Counted from the stretch's first letter, positions 37,701 to 40,556 are shown. The stretch is DNA of 64,000 nt from Symbiodinium natans (GCA_905221605.1 CAJNDS010002366.1:326001-390000); one strand, 5' to 3'. The notes: generated from the sequence alone by a model not told the origin. Numbers and translations: made by a program.

Positions 37701-38873
37701 TCCTTCACATTCCCTGCACCTGCGACCTTTGTCGGATCCTGAAGCGTGCATCGAAAACGAAAGCCTTCCTCAACCAGAGCCCTAAACCCTAAACCCTAAA
37801 CCCTAAACCCTAAACTCCGGCCCCAGGCAGAGCCCATCCGCGAGTCGGCGCGGGTTGGTGAGGATGGCGTCGAGGCGGTTGCCCAAAAGGCGATCCAACC
37901 AGGGGGTTTAGGGTTTAGGGTTTAGGGTTTAGGGTTTAGGGTTTAGGGTTTAGGGTTTAGGGTTTAGGGTTTAGGGTTCAGGGTTTAGGGTTTAGGGTTT
38001 AGGGTTTAGGGTTTAGGGGGGCCTTTTCAGGGTGTAGACTTTCACGCCAGATGTCACCACATCACATGTTTGCCTCGCTGGTAGACACGACAGACACACT
38101 GTGTACAGTCTCCGTGGTAGATGCATGGCGGGATTTTTCTCATTGGCACCGATACCAGGATCAGATTGCTTCAAACTCCATACTTAACAACGGCTTGAAG
38201 CATTAGCTTTGTGATGGCATGCGCAGTGAGCTGTCACCAGGTTGGAGGCATCAGGTGACCATTCGCCACAAGATACATGTAAGGCTATGAAGCATAGTGC
38301 GTTAGCAGAGTATATGGTAGCCTCTGTCGTGATGAAGTTTACACTTGATGCGGTGTTTGGGCATGGGATACGCCGTTTGTTTGCGATGACACGGACAGCA
38401 ATGTGATAATGTGGTGATGTGACTCGCAGGGTGTGGTTTGGTGCTCAGCAGCTGACTGATGTAACGGTTGCTGTCTCAATACGAAGTGTCACTTTCATGA
38501 TGTGAGCAAAGTCTGATCGGCTGGTGGGCTAATCGATGCTAGTCGGCTGTGCGTAGTGAGACCTAAAAGTAGGCACGCCGCTTCTGAATACAAGAGGAAG
38601 GGCGTAGTGGCTTGGGATCGGTGCCTGGTACTGGTGAACCTGAACTTCCCACGCAATGCAATGCCTGCGTGATTGCCGTGAGCGTGTGCGTGTGGACAGC
38701 AGCATTCTGTGTACGTACCTTTCAGATCAGATTGGAGTTCAAGTTTGTAGCCTGTAATCCACTGTCTTTCTCTTGAGCTCGGGAAGGCGATCGATGAGCA
38801 ATGTGCCAACCTGGAGAAAGAATTCGACAGCTTCGCCAACACTCTGGAGAGGAGCCAAAACTCGATCCAGAAT
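13627..38873 (+). CDS. kinesin-like motor protein gene (multi-exon span)
   Basis: Span of the gene whose exons are listed separately. Joined in order, the exons give the kinesin motor: beta1 [33 protein letters not shown]-loop [46 protein letters not shown], switch [56 protein letters not shown] and the neck NVQNKP. A coiled-coil tail follows. Kinesins hydrolyse ATP to move along microtubules; all the nucleotide-contact motifs I can place are intact except switch I (SSRSH), for which only a divergent candidate exists. Splice phases match across nine or more introns, several of which require GC or GA donors. The class is not assigned. One intron (about 20.39-28.44 kb) holds an antisense LINE. 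The true start may be at 12504 and the 3' end may lie past 40.7 kb. Confidence 0.85.
14555..14607 (+). CDS. kinesin exon: early beta sheet, VTVKDP
   Basis: Reads [17 protein letters not shown] plus two bases. This is the beta-hairpin that follows the first strand in kinesins (V..VTV.DP). The donor is best placed at TCCAG|GCGCCT (a GC donor): the leftover AG joins the G of the next exon to encode Arg and restores the frame into [13 protein letters not shown]. The upstream limit is uncertain, since the frame is open back to about 14526 ([11 protein letters not shown]). An exon between this and 13689 may be missing from the model. Confidence 0.75.
14655..14757. mobile_element. family C element, intronic
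   Basis: The ends ACCTCGGGATGTTCC and GGGCGAACATCCCAAG pair, and inside them TACTTGCAGTCCT pairs with AGGACTGGTCGTA. Other copies lie at 30289, 58433 and 63183. It sits in the kinesin intron 14608-14967. Confidence 0.85.
14872..14935 (+). repeat. TTTGGGG variant telomere-type array
   Basis: About eight TTTGGGG units bounded by TTTAGGG units. The homogeneous variant block shows amplification of a single mutated unit. Confidence 0.93.
14968..15031 (+). CDS. kinesin exon: FTFDRVF
   Basis: Reads (R)[21 protein letters not shown]. The F.FD.VF...Q motif precedes helix alpha-1 in all kinesins. Acceptor CCAAGAG|G, donor GCC|GTGCGCC, ending in phase 0, which matches the next exon at 15270. Confidence 0.88.
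15158..15238 (+). repeat. TTTAGGG array with CTTAGGG block, intronic
   Basis: About 11 units with three CTTAGGG variants in a row. It lies wholly in the 238-nt kinesin intron 15032-15269, ending about 30 bp before the acceptor. Confidence 0.93.
15270..15354 (+). CDS. kinesin exon: helix 1 and first half of P-loop
   Basis: Reads [18 protein letters not shown], then [24 protein letters not shown] is the kinesin helix leading into the P-loop. Acceptor CGCGCAG|CTG, phase 0. The exon ends inside the glycine codon (ACC G) before GCCCCT, a GC donor; the next exon begins GC TCT GGG, rebuilding GQTGSGKT. Splitting the P-loop between two exons is forced by the sequence, because without the splice the frame reads GPSYC. 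Confidence 0.93.
15694..15734 (+). CDS. kinesin exon: P-loop second half (GSGKTHS)
   Basis: Reads (G)[13 protein letters not shown]. It contains the Walker A lysine and threonine. Acceptor CTGCAG|GC. The donor is placed at AAG|GAGCTT (GA type), because the next exon starts in phase 0 after CAGAGAG and gives [10 protein letters not shown]. The frame runs on past this point into low-complexity sequence, so the exact end is uncertain by a few codons. Confidence 0.85.
16102..16209 (+). CDS. kinesin exon: [14 protein letters not shown]
   Basis: Reads [20 protein letters not shown], then [12 protein letters not shown]. The G..PR....LF..I motif is the conserved helix after the P-loop in kinesins. 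The acceptor is one of CAG, AGAG or GAGAG at 16097-16101. The donor is not clear; the frame stops at 16209. Confidence 0.85.
   Translation, partial: EQRGLLARSIEYLFDRIEAQSQHKEAPSSLAGIFS
16463..16532 (+). repeat. TTTAGGG telomere-type array, intronic
   Basis: About 10 units in the kinesin intron between 16.2 and 17.65 kb. Confidence 0.94.
16833..16956. mobile_element. family I element, intronic
   Basis: A perfect terminal inverted repeat of at least 19 bp (TACAGGGTGGGGCCCCCTA at the left; the left TACAGGGTGGGGCCCCCT is exactly complemented by the right AGGGGGCCCCACCCTGTA). The interior has three GGTTATAAG-type repeats. Only one copy in the window. Confidence 0.85.
17658..17701 (+). CDS. kinesin exon: [12 protein letters not shown]
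   Basis: Reads [15 protein letters not shown].(L/F)EIYNE..RDLL is invariant in kinesins; here Asn-Glu is Leu-Asp. Acceptor probably AATGAG|CACAGG. The donor is possibly CTGG|GACG (GA) or nearby. Confidence 0.87.
18697..18762 (+). CDS. possible kinesin exon: Ser-rich loop
   Basis: A unique island reading [20 protein letters not shown] then DE, with AAG in front. It lies between the RDL exon and the GLVYVED exon, where kinesin loops vary in length. A tandem cluster of family-A pieces starts immediately after it. Low-complexity, so the assignment is by position and frame only. Confidence 0.4.
18765..18998. mobile_element. tandem cluster of family A pieces
   Basis: Two partial and one complete family-A element (complete copy 18906-18998) follow each other, and each junction contains the same GGGCCGCCTT(A) motif. 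The motif also follows the last copy. This looks like insertion followed by tandem duplication of a unit carrying the target site. Confidence 0.75.
19422..19449. repeat. AT dinucleotide microsatellite
   Basis: About 14 AT units in intronic sequence. Confidence 0.9.
19549..19631 (-). repeat. CCCTAAA telomere-type array
   Basis: About 12 units. Opposed to the TTTAGGG array at 19727 across 95 bp of unique sequence. Confidence 0.94.
19727..19797 (+). repeat. TTTAGGG telomere-type array
   Basis: About 10 units, perfect except for the last (TGTAGG). Confidence 0.94.
20166..20259 (+). repeat. TTTAGGG array with GATGTTTAGGG interruptions
   Basis: The first units are separated by GGGATGTTTAGGG twice, then about nine perfect units to 20259. 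Confidence 0.93.
20283..20384 (+). CDS. possible kinesin exon: Ser/Asp-rich loop
   Basis: After a TTTCGCCCAG acceptor the frame reads [20 protein letters not shown] and then [14 protein letters not shown]. It is bounded on both sides by telomere-type arrays. It sits between the RDL exon and the next certain motor exon, and its SRP..SG.A motif resembles the 18697 exon (GSRPSSAQ). The donor may be GA at CTG|GA or CTGGA|GA. The antisense LINE lies in the following intron. Confidence 0.55.
20450..20545. mobile_element. family H element, diverged copy
   Basis: Its left end GCTTAAGAACCCCTC matches the 13491 copy. The right end is degenerate (TTTTTTTAAGGGGAGGG). Confidence 0.5.
20681..20757 (+). 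repeat. degenerate TTTAGGG array at LINE 3' side
   Basis: About 11 units with variants (TTTAAGG, TTTAGGC, TTTAGAG, ATTTAGGG). On the LINE's sense (minus) strand it directly follows the 3' untranslated region, where a poly(A) or short tail would be expected. Confidence 0.85.
21106..25116 (-). CDS. LINE ORF2: endonuclease / reverse transcriptase
   Basis: 1336 codons, uninterrupted. Residues about 130-360 form an exonuclease-endonuclease-phosphatase nuclease: IVGDANLH near 275, IIDLVLSD near 330 and LSDHKLVW near 353 are its metal and phosphate motifs (GDxN, xDxV, SDH). The reverse transcriptase follows: [12 protein letters not shown] near 690, [15 protein letters not shown] near 745 (motif A; Asp is kept), [12 protein letters not shown] near 805 (motif B), and [14 protein letters not shown] near 915, the catalytic motif C in the FVDD form instead of the usual YADD. 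A C-terminal Cys/His cluster (CPFCDRC..., HALCEC near 1250) matches the zinc knuckle found in many LINE ORF2 proteins. It nicks target DNA and copies the element RNA onto the 3' end. Intact catalytic residues suggest activity. Confidence 0.93.
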   Translation of the reverse strand: MSCSGLMATEECSQACGALEMHVLSWLTTSPRRLELCAAIKDFQGIVDAAPQNPANLAHIGQGRLRRLLPLANIVTSLKGMLVQKLLPHMRAAVRKVIPVVSPFLGGISDVPAAKHSKHECFSLKVATLNPGRTGFLALATEEIMWWRVWHVTSALISRDIQICVLPGARWPPGASLPPGLPFIWLGTQTSSWRAVGMLVSTEIVSQVQVIDDLGSDVILWVWVGNKERGALSQIIIGGIYPRPGGDVETWTQILTEFAVLKSRFPGIKIFIVGDANLHLSYLVQHEGRRCSCLHCAQKRNDAKIEADLQQADVFAFNPPVPTHSSGSIIDLVLSDAGSPLNVFVDSESIGLSDHKLVWADCSVQLQFSFTCSVGRVLWAKPSLWEDVFTQALPVLQVLRRATEEATEEILEARSLQVKRRRAIVDAAAWARDAVVCLLGHSSELTSARVASSGQVDRGGPVWPKSVPRPEEFDDYEAYKSAMADFNAGIREGVYNKFAALRSCDPNEAKRFLSTCFKGKQNFQVALTDEETGQLLSTQQALQALVEDLEARADVHAEQVSAESCWVSEAVQGVRRAKAPASGLPGLPPLPQLTTASNPNLYSSAEFEQAVSSMQVRKQCIHGPLAAIKANVPEARELTLALVNLARAAEVTATSWCFRRITPLRKQGPRVVRKLKCLRPISLATDMASVQDALWLARCKQQLETYTDHRQVGGKLDTILVILAVMLHVQIRHYQGLDTFLLFSDIQHAFDTASHDGMLLAAFLSGVVEVEWRLLDDFLKMDSASIMLGGVLSRALSLGVGIPQGKKFSVHVFSALLKHFGDILLSECAPANTVLPSFAADAISGLWASLTPAPSCMRQLRLGEQPSLQQMAAAIRQAPSITEARRVAIHLLAGIQERQKRAQCVELLGALPLGPLLFVDDVVTSFATDADIQHAVTYGLPSYARFAKAQFNLGPTKTAVMSCMDAAKSCLVHMSCDSYKLLGVLVDSQFSFSARSKQIIQIGKAMFDELSHLITELGLPPPVHAAAIVERVEPVVLYAAELLAMTPEVLPKLDLLQGEWAKGVLAGRAGSVLRGSLAVALLGWQLRLSSKALLRMFLCLAKIQRLPVDHPAALMLAVAKSLPSDTWWHAVESLRHQLREDSAAGTFPDILAANLCTQEMLVRAKQDSAVRKNLLLLYKTRILLPILCARDEAEFQKAASKHLVGMGLAFADLGCVRRQCDWSHLLPILTGMWPLSLLSELPPEVELDKCPFCDRCSVWIRHALCECPGTADLFVASGLALHASRGVEANLLMQMLFHSATEDAIDAARIRYVGRALAGSIEAYVRQKNWCVATTC
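25134..25800. repeat. CA-rich spacer between LINE ORF1 and ORF2
   Basis: About 670 bp of (CA)n, CACCCA, CGCACA and ACAAAC repeats on the + strand (GT-rich on the element's sense strand), nearly filling the gap between the two LINE ORFs. Long His/Thr and Cys/Val frames on both strands are products of the repeat. Likely microsatellite expansion within the element. Confidence 0.9.
25995..27221 (-). CDS. LINE ORF1-like protein
   Basis: 408 codons upstream of ORF2 in the same orientation, which is the ORF1 position. ORF1 proteins of LINEs bind the element RNA. Visible features: a Ser/Arg-rich stretch near residues 130-150 ([12 protein letters not shown]), a helical segment near 185-215 ([20 protein letters not shown]), and a basic C-terminal third. 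No CCHC knuckle or RRM is evident, so the call rests on position and strand. A second Met near residue 74 (MALPNARVQ) could be the real start. Confidence 0.6.
   Translation of the reverse strand: MARSQADRMSGWPRAGARTAASFIFFGSVIALRRSCLSCEGVLLCLCFRHKRHQLPAVACLRDWLTASVLALMALPNARVQEAFEKFVMNLEIERHQQSLNLDISAESPTSPASSVCASPRHVPLSFRRKRCSSSRSHSRSRSPLPCNGGPVLRGVSPARRNHPSNSLGRDAVARVAINPRDEYLQAELSKLTEQIKVDIMKAISQALKDTSQLAHTLHDRAANQLESHDTEAPACFHNTVARPPLKSDCAGLSSSLFKTSSGDEATDLQVLQSAEQILEAMDACASKLGELPGTAKANVTLTFCPQPSSVTAHALNCRVRAMGVNLCDKVTENSCRFPRGLLGGQRGQPSITIFWTSTHKITVQVHAKKANVVLKGRRSAFSHPVLRKFVPFLGAPVSAITNAGSEI
27288..27376. repeat. GA-rich microsatellite
   Basis: GAGAGA/AAAGAGAAAG repeats (CT-rich on the LINE sense strand) just 5' of ORF1. 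Confidence 0.88.
27385..27630 (-). repeat. 131-bp direct repeats in the LINE 5' region
   Basis: Two copies offset by 131 bp (CGAGGCCCATTGGCATGCAC at 27385 and 27516), about 90% alike over roughly 95 bp. Repeated monomers at the 5' end are known from some LINEs, where they carry the promoter. A promoter role here is inferred. Confidence 0.75.
27870..28140. repeat. short direct repeats near the LINE 5' side
   Basis: AATCAAGCAAAACATGCGGC occurs at about 27869 and 27978. A 49-bp unit beginning CCCAAGAAATCAAAAGACAA occurs twice in tandem (28041 and 28090). Confidence 0.8.
28142..28236. mobile_element. family A element
   Basis: Runs from TCCAGGATGGGCCATTAGGC to GATTGCCCATGCTGGT, with CATAATGAACCCTATTAAG in the middle. 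Complete, about 95 bp. Confidence 0.85.
28332..28426. mobile_element. family A element next to a kinesin exon
   Basis: A canonical copy running from ACCAGGATGGGCTATTGGG to ACGAGCCCATGCTGG. It ends 11 bp before the next kinesin exon, so the intron's 3' end is element plus a short linker. Confidence 0.9.
28438..28530 (+). CDS. kinesin exon: [18 protein letters not shown]
   Basis: Reads [14 protein letters not shown], then [17 protein letters not shown]. This is the kinesin segment (R.....G.YV.GL....V.S.EE) between the EIY and switch I regions. Acceptor in AAGAGAG at 28435-28440; donor GAG|GTCCAAG at 28531, phase 0. Confidence 0.9.
29155..29212 (+). repeat. TTTAGGG telomere-type array, intronic
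   Basis: About eight units ending 12 bp before the acceptor of the next kinesin exon. Confidence 0.94.
29225..29266 (+). CDS. kinesin exon: [14 protein letters not shown]
   Basis: Reads [14 protein letters not shown]. Joined in phase 0 to the previous exon it gives [18 protein letters not shown], matching the kinesin consensus (S.EEV..LL..G...R.T). Acceptor CGGAG|GTG. The frame continues [11 protein letters not shown] into the family-A element, so the donor lies somewhere in 29266-29297. Confidence 0.85.
29292..29406. mobile_element. family A element split by a telomere array
   Basis: The left part ACCAGGATGGGCTACTAGGG ends at 29311; the right part (CCCTAGAATCCCCATAATCA...) resumes at 29376. 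Between them are about nine TTTAGGG units. Without the array the two parts join into normal family-A sequence. The distal right end is eroded. Confidence 0.85.
29312..29379 (+). repeat. TTTAGGG array nested in a family A element
   Basis: About nine units (one GATTTAGGG) inserted at the element's internal TAGGG. Confidence 0.92.
29831..29870 (+). CDS. possible kinesin exon: switch I region
   Basis: Reads [13 protein letters not shown] then one base. Kinesin switch I is normally N..SSRSHSV; here two extra residues separate SR from AHSV, unless the exon begins later (ATCAG|A GCG CAC TCG). The donor TGT|GATATG (GA) would join phase 1 to GC ATC GTG of the next exon, giving HSVCIVQKS. It is the best candidate in the right place, but imperfect. 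Confidence 0.45.
29996..30040 (+). CDS. kinesin exon: [15 protein letters not shown]
   Basis: Reads [14 protein letters not shown] plus the first base of Gly. It matches the beta strand and loop before switch II (..V.QK......G.....VDLAGSER). Acceptor ACAAG|GC. It ends GTGG|GAAGC at the family-E intron. Confidence 0.87.
30041..30142 (+). mobile_element. family E introner forming a complete 102-nt intron
   Basis: An inverted-repeat element (left TTTGGCAGCCCAGCGGTACC, right GGGTACCGCTACCAA) lies between two copies of GGAAGC. Removing GAAGCTTTGG...CTACCAAG (a GA-AG intron) leaves GTC GTG GGA AGC GTG GTG AAC, that is [16 protein letters not shown], the expected kinesin sequence. So the whole intron is one inserted element plus its target duplication. 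The element is also open in frame (34 codons), so retention would insert 34 residues before switch II. A second copy lies at 32913-33000. Confidence 0.88.
30143..30261 (+). CDS. kinesin exon: switch [10 protein letters not shown]
   Basis: Reads (G)[18 protein letters not shown], then [21 protein letters not shown]. It holds switch II (DLAGSE) and helix alpha-4 (E...IN.SLSALG). Donor AAG|GTCGGGG at 30262, phase 0. Confidence 0.96.
30289..30390. mobile_element. family C element filling a short kinesin intron
   Basis: The element (CCTTGGGATGTTCCCCC ... GGGGGGAACATTCC) occupies 102 of the 185 nt of intron 30262-30446. Its inverted arms pair over about 40 nt with the CAGTTCTTAGTGGGGATTAT core. 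Confidence 0.9.
30447..30520 (+). CDS. kinesin exon: [13 protein letters not shown]
   Basis: Reads [20 protein letters not shown], then TRIL and two bases of Gln. [12 protein letters not shown] is diagnostic for kinesins. Acceptor AAAAG|GTG. The donor is placed at TTGCA|GAGCC (GA), because the next exon starts G AAC TCC CTG GGT GGC, giving LQNSLGG. Confidence 0.95.
31086..31180. mobile_element. family D element, intronic
   Basis: Shares TAGGGGT..., a TAATAACCC centre and the right end TTAATAAGGCCCCTATA with copies at 31815, 32795, 43430 and 48339. Lies in kinesin intron 30521-31221. Confidence 0.75.
31222..31329 (+). CDS. kinesin exon: end of motor core
   Basis: Reads [18 protein letters not shown], then [17 protein letters not shown]. 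This covers the last strand and helix alpha-6 of the motor (NSLGGNS.T......S...N..E.L..L.FA.R). Acceptor CGCAAG|G. The donor is placed at CCA|GCCGCT (GC): the leftover CA joins G of the next exon (CAG AAC GTC CAG), giving RCQNVQNKP. Confidence 0.95.
31340..31428 (+). repeat. TTTAGGG array just after the motor exon
   Basis: About 12 units with TTGAGGG and GATTTGGG variants, beginning 10 bp past the donor. Confidence 0.93.
31586..31670 (+). CDS. kinesin exon: neck linker NVQNKPVQN
   Basis: Reads (Q)[17 protein letters not shown], then [16 protein letters not shown].(V/I)N is the kinesin neck-linker start. Acceptor GGCAG|GAAC; donor AAA|GTTTGG, phase 0. Confidence 0.92.
31815..31930. mobile_element. 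family D element, intronic
   Basis: GTAGGGGTCAAAATAATTAC ... AATTATTCAGGCCCCTGTAT with a CTAATAACCCCCC centre. Lies in the kinesin intron after 31670. Confidence 0.78.
32023..32070 (+). CDS. kinesin exon: start of coiled coil
   Basis: Reads [16 protein letters not shown], a 16-residue heptad segment like the neck coil of N-terminal kinesins (I..L..EI..LK..L). Acceptor AGGCAG|ATC, donor GAG|GTGCAT, phase 0 at both ends, matching the previous exon. Confidence 0.85.
32123..32213 (+). repeat. TTTAGGG array with variants, intronic
   Basis: About 12 units including TTGAGGG, TTTGGGG and GATGTTTAGGG. Confidence 0.92.
32537..32594 (-). repeat. CCCTAAA telomere-type array, intronic
   Basis: About eight perfect units. 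Confidence 0.94.
32795..32905. mobile_element. family D element adjoining family E
   Basis: A family-D copy (CTAGGGGTCATAAGAACTAC ... GTGATTAAGGCTCCTATGT) followed within about 8 bp by a family-E copy. Confidence 0.78.
32913..33000. mobile_element. family E element, second copy
   Basis: The left arm GGTAGCCCAGTGGTACCC pairs with the right arm GGGTACTGGGCTACC. The arms match the element that forms the intron at 30041-30142. A fragment (TTTTTGGTAGCCCAG) also lies at about 32283-32297. Confidence 0.82.
33105..33222 (+). CDS. kinesin exon: tail linker
   Basis: Reads [15 protein letters not shown], then [20 protein letters not shown] and ASSTS plus one base. Acceptor ACGAG|CCT in phase 0 as needed; donor ACAA|GTAAGT is a near-perfect GT donor. 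Confidence 0.78.
33708..33784 (+). CDS. kinesin exon: basic/Ser-rich linker
   Basis: Reads (K)[20 protein letters not shown], then AHLNH. Its two leading bases complete the codon left by the preceding GTAAGT donor. Acceptor TCTCAG. The donor is uncertain (GA at 33785 or 33778). Confidence 0.72.
33811..33892 (+). repeat. TTTAGGG telomere-type array, intronic
   Basis: About 11.5 units (one TTTAGTG). Opposed to the CCCTAAA array at 34008. Confidence 0.94.
34008..34129 (-). repeat. long CCCTAAA array, intronic
   Basis: About 17 perfect units, ending 19 bp before the next exon. Confidence 0.95.
34149..34218 (+). CDS. kinesin exon: acidic tail segment
   Basis: Reads [20 protein letters not shown], then ALR. 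Acceptor GGCCAG|AAG. The donor is either GA at 34219 (CGAG|GATATC) or GT at 34228. Confidence 0.7.
34347..34464. mobile_element. family L element, intronic
   Basis: The left arm TGGGTGGTTGTCAACATGAT pairs with the right ATCATGATTTTGACAACCAC, followed by CCACATG against CATGGTTTGG. About 118 bp. Single copy in the window. Confidence 0.8.
35194..35293. mobile_element. family B element, intronic
   Basis: AGGGTTTACGATATTAGGGC ... CCCTTATTCTCATAAACCCT, with the CCTACTATTTTGGGTATATA core shared with 6414-6521. Confidence 0.85.
35341..35394 (+). CDS. coiled-coil exon with telomere-repeat donor
   Basis: Reads [18 protein letters not shown]. Acceptor GCCCAG|TTG, phase 0. The exon ends exactly at GTTTTAGGG, the first unit of the following array, which thus supplies the GT donor. 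The next exon (35541) also starts in phase 0. Confidence 0.72.
35395..35466 (+). repeat. TTTAGGG array starting at a splice donor
   Basis: About nine units with TTTGGGG and TTTAGTAG variants, beginning with the GT of the intron. Confidence 0.9.
35541..35592 (+). CDS. coiled-coil exon
   Basis: Reads [17 protein letters not shown], strongly helical with alternating charge. Acceptor GGCAGAG|GCA, phase 0. The donor is GT at 35593 or GA at 35591. Confidence 0.72.
35615..35717. mobile_element. family B element just after an exon
   Basis: GGGGGGTTTGCGAGAATAAG ... CCCCTATTTTCGGAAGCCCT, flanked by ATGT and ATGC. It starts about 22 bp downstream of the exon end. Confidence 0.85.
35877..36010 (+). repeat. 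TTTAGGGG octamer array
   Basis: Begins with 7-bp units, then about ten 8-bp TTTAGGGG units (some TTTAGGAG), then 7-bp units again. Another case of a variant amplified inside an array. Confidence 0.93.
36366..36441 (-). repeat. CCCTAAA telomere-type array, intronic
   Basis: About 10.5 units, ending 19 bp before the next exon. Confidence 0.94.
36460..36507 (+). CDS. coiled-coil exon
   Basis: Reads [16 protein letters not shown]. Acceptor CACCAG|GTC, phase 0. The donor is not GT; GA (ATC|GAGCAT) or GC (ATCGA|GCATCC) is possible. Confidence 0.7.
36946..37018 (+). CDS. coiled-coil exon with GC donor
   Basis: Reads [20 protein letters not shown], then LSTL plus one base. The donor TTGC|GCTGAG (GC) leaves one base that joins AG of the next exon as CAG (Gln). 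Without splicing a TGA follows at once. Confidence 0.8.
37292..37371 (+). CDS. coiled-coil exon
   Basis: Reads (Q)[18 protein letters not shown], then LFESEQAQ. Acceptor TCGTGTAG|AG in phase 1, matching the GC donor before it. Donor CAA|GTCTCT, phase 0. Confidence 0.82.
37549..37651 (+). CDS. coiled-coil/basic exon
   Basis: Reads [20 protein letters not shown], then [14 protein letters not shown] plus one base. Acceptor CCCAAG|GTT, phase 0; donor CTCAG|GTCGTA. The remaining G joins AG of the next exon as GAG. Confidence 0.82.
37831..37905 (+). CDS. tail exon with telomere-repeat donor
   Basis: Reads (E)[18 protein letters not shown], then KAIQPG. Acceptor CCCAGGCAG|AG, phase 1, matching the preceding exon. 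It runs straight into GGTTTAGGG repeats, which give the only GT donor. Confidence 0.75.
37906..38020 (+). repeat. TTTAGGG array starting at a splice donor
   Basis: About 16 units (one TTCAGGG). Confidence 0.94.
38021..38770. other. intron, unique sequence
   Basis: About 750 bp without arrays, TIR elements or exon-like islands. Weak GTGATG/TGATGTGA-type short repeats only. Minus-strand open frames here (38495-38902) lack support. Confidence 0.4.
38778..38873 (+). CDS. coiled-coil exon next to a family A element
   Basis: Reads [20 protein letters not shown], then [13 protein letters not shown] clear heptad pattern. Acceptor TCTTGAG|CTC. It is followed within 3-5 bp by a family-A element, so the donor is at or inside the element's left end. 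Last exon I assign to the kinesin gene with any confidence. Confidence 0.75.
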
Positions 38874-38875
38874 CC

Positions 38876-38970
38876 TACCAAAATGTGCTGTTCGGCCCAC
38901 AATCCCCATGGTCAACCCCATCAAGGGCCTTGTTACGGGGTTTTTAGGGTATAATGGCCCGTGCTGGTAA
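38876..38970. mobile_element. family A element at an exon edge
   Basis: TACCAAAATGTGCTGTTCGG ... TATAATGGCCCGTGCTGGTAA, with a CAATCCCCATGGTCAACCCC core. Confidence 0.82.
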
Positions 38971-39218
38971 GCCCTGAGCACTGAGAGCCCTCATAACCTC
39001 ATTCATAGCCCAACACTCACCCCCACGCACGGAACAACGAGTCAATCCAAACATCTCGCGCTGAGCCCGACGCCCCAGTCCTAAGCTACAAGGACCTCAA
39101 GACAATGCAGAATCCTCTCAGCGCGACCGCCCTGGACCCCCCAACTAACCAAGGCTTTCTGAGCACCTGAAGAGTTCCAAAGTCTTACAGAGTCCGAAAT
39201 TCCAAATCCTGCGCAGCA

Positions 39219-39935
39219 TCAACCCTGAACTGCTCGGCCACCCTTGTGAAGCACCAGAAAATCTCTGACGGTCTCTGACGATTTCACAAGCTTCTTTATT
39301 GTTATCTCCTTGCGCCGCCGAAGATCCGCGTAAACATCCGTGACCGCTAGCGTGGCACCCGAAGCCGCGAAGGCGCGCGAAAAACAACCGCTGAGAACTC
39401 TGTCTGCGGAGACAGCAGGAAGTTCCGAGGTGAAGGTCAGATTTGAAGTGATGTGATTGATGTACTTAGAATAAGCAGAGTTTATGCCACTTCGACAATT
39501 ACATTGCGTGGAAGACTCGAAGCCCTCTAAATTCAGAGATCTTTCCACTAGAGCCCTACACCCCCCGCCCATGCCCGAATGACTAGGAGCCACGTTCAAG
39601 AATGTGCCGAGCTGCCGACGCCGTTCCAGCAGTGGTTTCAGGAGAAGGCCTTCCAAGCTAGACAGTCGGGTGGCGACGGCTTCAGGTGCTGTTTTTCCTG
39701 GCATCATTGGGCGGGGTTCTTGTTTTTTCGGTGCTAGCGCCCCAAAATGACTTGGGAAGCACTCACTTTGGTCGGTTCCGCAGTTGCGCACCTTATTATG
39801 TACAACGTGGGCCACAGCCCCCTTGCAGGTTCCCCGAAAGAGGCGCACTTCGGCCACTGTTGTTTGTTGTGGTCTGGCCGGGCGGGCCCATGCTGAACAA
39901 AGCCCAAGTTCAAACTCTGATACACCTTTCCGCAA
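39219..39935 (-). CDS. hypothetical open frame, minus strand
   Basis: 238 codons without a stop on the minus strand. No recognised domain. It is longer than most chance frames here, but there is no splice, TE or homology support and possible + strand exon sequence (39606-39690) overlaps it. Most likely chance. Confidence 0.18.
   Translation of the reverse strand: MRKGVSEFELGLCSAWARPARPQQTTVAEVRLFRGTCKGAVAHVVHNKVRNCGTDQSECFPSHFGALAPKKQEPRPMMPGKTAPEAVATRLSSLEGLLLKPLLERRRQLGTFLNVAPSHSGMGGGCRALVERSLNLEGFESSTQCNCRSGINSAYSKYINHITSNLTFTSELPAVSADRVLSGCFSRAFAASGATLAVTDVYADLRRRKEITIKKLVKSSETVRDFLVLHKGGRAVQG
39606..39690 (+). CDS. possible exon
   Basis: Reads ELPTPFQQWFQEKAFQARQS, then GGDGFR, up to CTTCAG|GTGCTG, a GT donor. 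Another frame is also open (Arg/Ser-rich). Assigned by composition only. Confidence 0.35.
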
Positions 39936-40108
39936 ACCCTAAACCCTAAACCCTAAGCCCTAAACCCTAAACCCTTTTGGTTTAGCTTGGCGTATCGAGT
40001 GGTCTCAGGTGGGCTTCGGGGATGAGGCCAGGGTTTGCAGATGAGGTCTCAGGAAATTTGACCTCCGCCTGCAAATGTCCGAATACATTGAAACATCTGA
40101 AGATCGGC

Positions 40109-40222
40109 CACCCTAAACCCTAAACCCTAAACCCTAAACCCTAAACCCTAAACCCTAAACCCTAAACCCTAAACCCTAAACCCTAAACCCTAAACCTAAA
40201 CCCTAAACCCTAAACCCTAAGC
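40109..40222 (-). repeat. long CCCTAAA array
   Basis: About 16 units with one 6-bp unit, ending 11 bp before the next exon. Confidence 0.95.
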
Positions 40223-40232
40223 GTCTCAACAG

Positions 40233-40302
40233 GATGCTGACAGCGAGCTTGCAGCTGTCAGCAAAGCGAAGTGCATGGCCGACACCCGGCTTTGGAGCAG
40301 AG
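40233..40302 (+). CDS. coiled-coil-like exon
   Basis: Reads DADSELAAVSKAKCMADTRL, then WSR. Acceptor CAACAG|GAT; donor CAGAG|GTCGTT. Probably the same coiled-coil tail, but phase to the next island does not match, so an exon may be missing. Confidence 0.6.
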
Positions 40303-40323
40303 GTCGTTCCTTCGTTCCACCCT

Positions 40324-40458
40324 CCTAACAGCATGGGCTATGAGGCATTATAATCACCCTAACCAGCCCTATAAAGGGCCTTTTTTAAGGGGTTATAGGG
40401 CCTAACCTATAAAGGGCCTTTTTCAAGGGGTTCTAGGGTATGATAGGCCATGTAGGTA
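40324..40458. mobile_element. family A element with internal duplication
   Basis: TAACAGCATGGGCTATGAGG ... TGATAGGCCATGTAGGTAAG, with CCTATAAAGGGCCTTTTT duplicated inside, so it is 135 bp long. Confidence 0.82.
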
Positions 40459-40556
40459 AGGGGGCCTAAATGTGACCAAGTTTGCAGAGTTTGCACCTTG
40501 GATTTCAGGGTTCATGGTTGACCCCTGCATGTAAAGCACGCGTGGCAGGATTGCCG

